Shown here: positions 63,373 through 64,000 of the stretch, piece by piece
Layout: each line of letters begins with the position of its first letter
How positions within the stretch are numbered: the stretch's first letter is position 1
DNA from: Flavobacteriaceae bacterium
GTDB taxonomy: Bacteria; Bacteroidota; Bacteroidia; Flavobacteriales; Flavobacteriaceae
Assembly: GCA_013214065.1 (NCBI GenBank)
Contig: JABSPK010000008.1
Coordinates: 80,390-144,389, forward strand
Length of the DNA: 64,000 nucleotides
Reading direction: 5' to 3'
Notes under the pieces: generated by a model
The model's input: the letters and a program-made list of their open reading frames with translations, nothing else
Told to the model about the DNA's origin: nothing
Databases searched by the model: none
Translations under genes and position numbers: made by a program

Positions 63373-63435
63373 TTGTCGGAAAGCGGGTTACTGACAATTC
63401 CATATTTCTTCTGACATCTTGGGGGTTTCCGACAA
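63373..63435. repeat. Inverted repeat between membrane protein and symporter genes
   Basis: TTGTCGGAAA at 63373-63382 is the exact reverse complement of TTTCCGACAA at 63426-63435. Related half-elements (TGACAATTCC near 63392, TTGCCGGAAA near 63448) occur nearby. It could be an operator or RNA hairpin for the downstream gene. Confidence 0.45.
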
Positions 63436-63473
63436 GCTCAAGGCAATTTGCCGGAAATTCAAAAACCCGTACT

Positions 63474-64000
63474 ATGATGGTCTCCGCATTTGCCGTACAA
63501 CTTTCAGAAAACACACTAGGATTCGACGATCGGCTCAATGAAGCCTTTATGCCATTCGCCATTTGGTGGGAAAACCTGGTTTTTACCGAACTCCGTTTCT
63601 TTGGCATCGGCATCCCGATAGTACTCATCCTACTCCTTTCCGGCGCCTTGTTTTTTACGGTCTATTTCCGTTTTGTGAACATCCGTCGATTTCCGACCGC
63701 ATTGCGGGTCGTTCGTGGTGATTACGATCATTTGGAAATAGAGGCTAACGGCCCTGACGCTCATGGGGGGGAGGTCAACCATTTTCAGGCCTTGGCGACA
63801 GCCGTTTCAGGCACGGTGGGCTTGGGCAACATTGCCATGGTGGCAGTGGCCATATCGATTGGGGGCCCCGGGGCTACCTTTTGGATGATCATTGCCGGCT
63901 TGCTCGGAATGTCGACCAAATTCGTCGAATGTACCTTAGGGGTCAAATACCGTGATATCGATGATCAAGGTCGGGTATTCGGGGGGCCGATGTATTATTT
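63474..64000 (+). CDS. Alanine/cation symporter (AGCS family), N-terminal part
   Basis: A partial gene, open at the right edge with 175 codons visible. FAIWWENLVFTELRFFGIGIPIVLILLLSGALFF forms the first helices, then NHFQALATAVSGTVGLGNIAMVAVAISIGGPGATFWMIIAG and GMSTKFVECTLGVKYRDID, the AGCS (sodium:alanine symporter) signature including the ATAVSGTVGLGNI motif. It imports small amino acids with sodium or protons. Start ambiguous between ATGs at 63474 and 63477. The downstream part lies outside the window. Confidence 0.9.
   Translation, partial: MMVSAFAVQLSENTLGFDDRLNEAFMPFAIWWENLVFTELRFFGIGIPIVLILLLSGALFFTVYFRFVNIRRFPTALRVVRGDYDHLEIEANGPDAHGGEVNHFQALATAVSGTVGLGNIAMVAVAISIGGPGATFWMIIAGLLGMSTKFVECTLGVKYRDIDDQGRVFGGPMYY

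Noticed and set aside
1..64000. tRNA, rRNA, CRISPR arrays, insertion sequences or phage genes
   Set aside because: No cloverleaf, direct-repeat array, transposase or phage motif was visible by eye; a formal search was not possible.

Overview
The window looks like a chromosomal segment from a marine-type member of the Flavobacteriaceae (Bacteroidota). The main evidence is the gliding-motility lipoprotein GldI, several lineage-typical families (CCC-motif membrane proteins, DUF3810, DUF5683, OstA-like, DUF349, DUF721 next to recF), a 6S-type RNA between zapA and rny, AT-rich start regions without clear Shine-Dalgarno motifs, and upstream boxes of the Bacteroidota sigma type (TANNTTTG at -7, TTTG/TTG near -33). 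Genes are packed tightly, many by 1-8 bp overlaps. No intergenic stretch exceeds 300 bp. I see no insertion sequences, prophage, CRISPR array, tRNA or rRNA.

Layout. 1-8021: CCC-motif and DUF2752 membrane proteins, a Smr protein, a lipoprotein, a cysteine desulfurase, a secreted protein, a TonB-dependent receptor and an M23 peptidase. 8130-10569: coiled-coil protein, zapA, 6S-like RNA and rny. 10609-16869 (minus): TPR protein, two tandem DUF368 (PopT-type) transporters, aroE and a five-repeat DUF349 protein. 16957-27314 (minus): TrmH-type methyltransferase, M48 protease, Rel/SpoT, Fur-family regulator, purA, TPR lipoprotein, OstA-like/SPOR protein and a class III aminotransferase. 27381-35474: lipoproteins, DUF3810, a cyclophilin-FKBP fusion, gldI, a DHH phosphoesterase, a PhoD-like phosphatase, ndk, and recF with a lipoprotein and DUF721. 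35600-41727 (plus): TPR protein, ribH, a small membrane protein, mutL, two rhomboids and an endonuclease/exonuclease/phosphatase protein. 41716-47430 (minus): parA, parB, DUF5683, dapB, lepB, WbqC-like and DUF6122-like. 47576-51985 (minus): udk, a DivIC/FtsB-like protein and the two methylmalonyl-CoA mutase subunits. 52201-53412 (plus): a Bcr/CflA-type exporter.

The most coherent functional unit is a divergent peptidoglycan amino-sugar recycling locus at 53403-62203. Leftward run a NagB/PIG-L fusion, an AmpG-like importer, a signal-less NagZ-type GH3 glucosidase, a methyltransferase and AnmK. Rightward run a DeoR-family regulator, MurQ and a HEAT-like protein. Between them lies a nearly perfect 31-bp palindrome with a third half-site, a good candidate operator. 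No nagA is present, and the NagB part has Thr where the family's catalytic Asp should be. This makes the fused PIG-L domain a candidate for the missing deacetylase step and puts the assumed NagB activity in doubt.

The right edge opens with a DUF-less membrane protein that has a possible leaderless promoter, followed by the start of an alanine:cation symporter.
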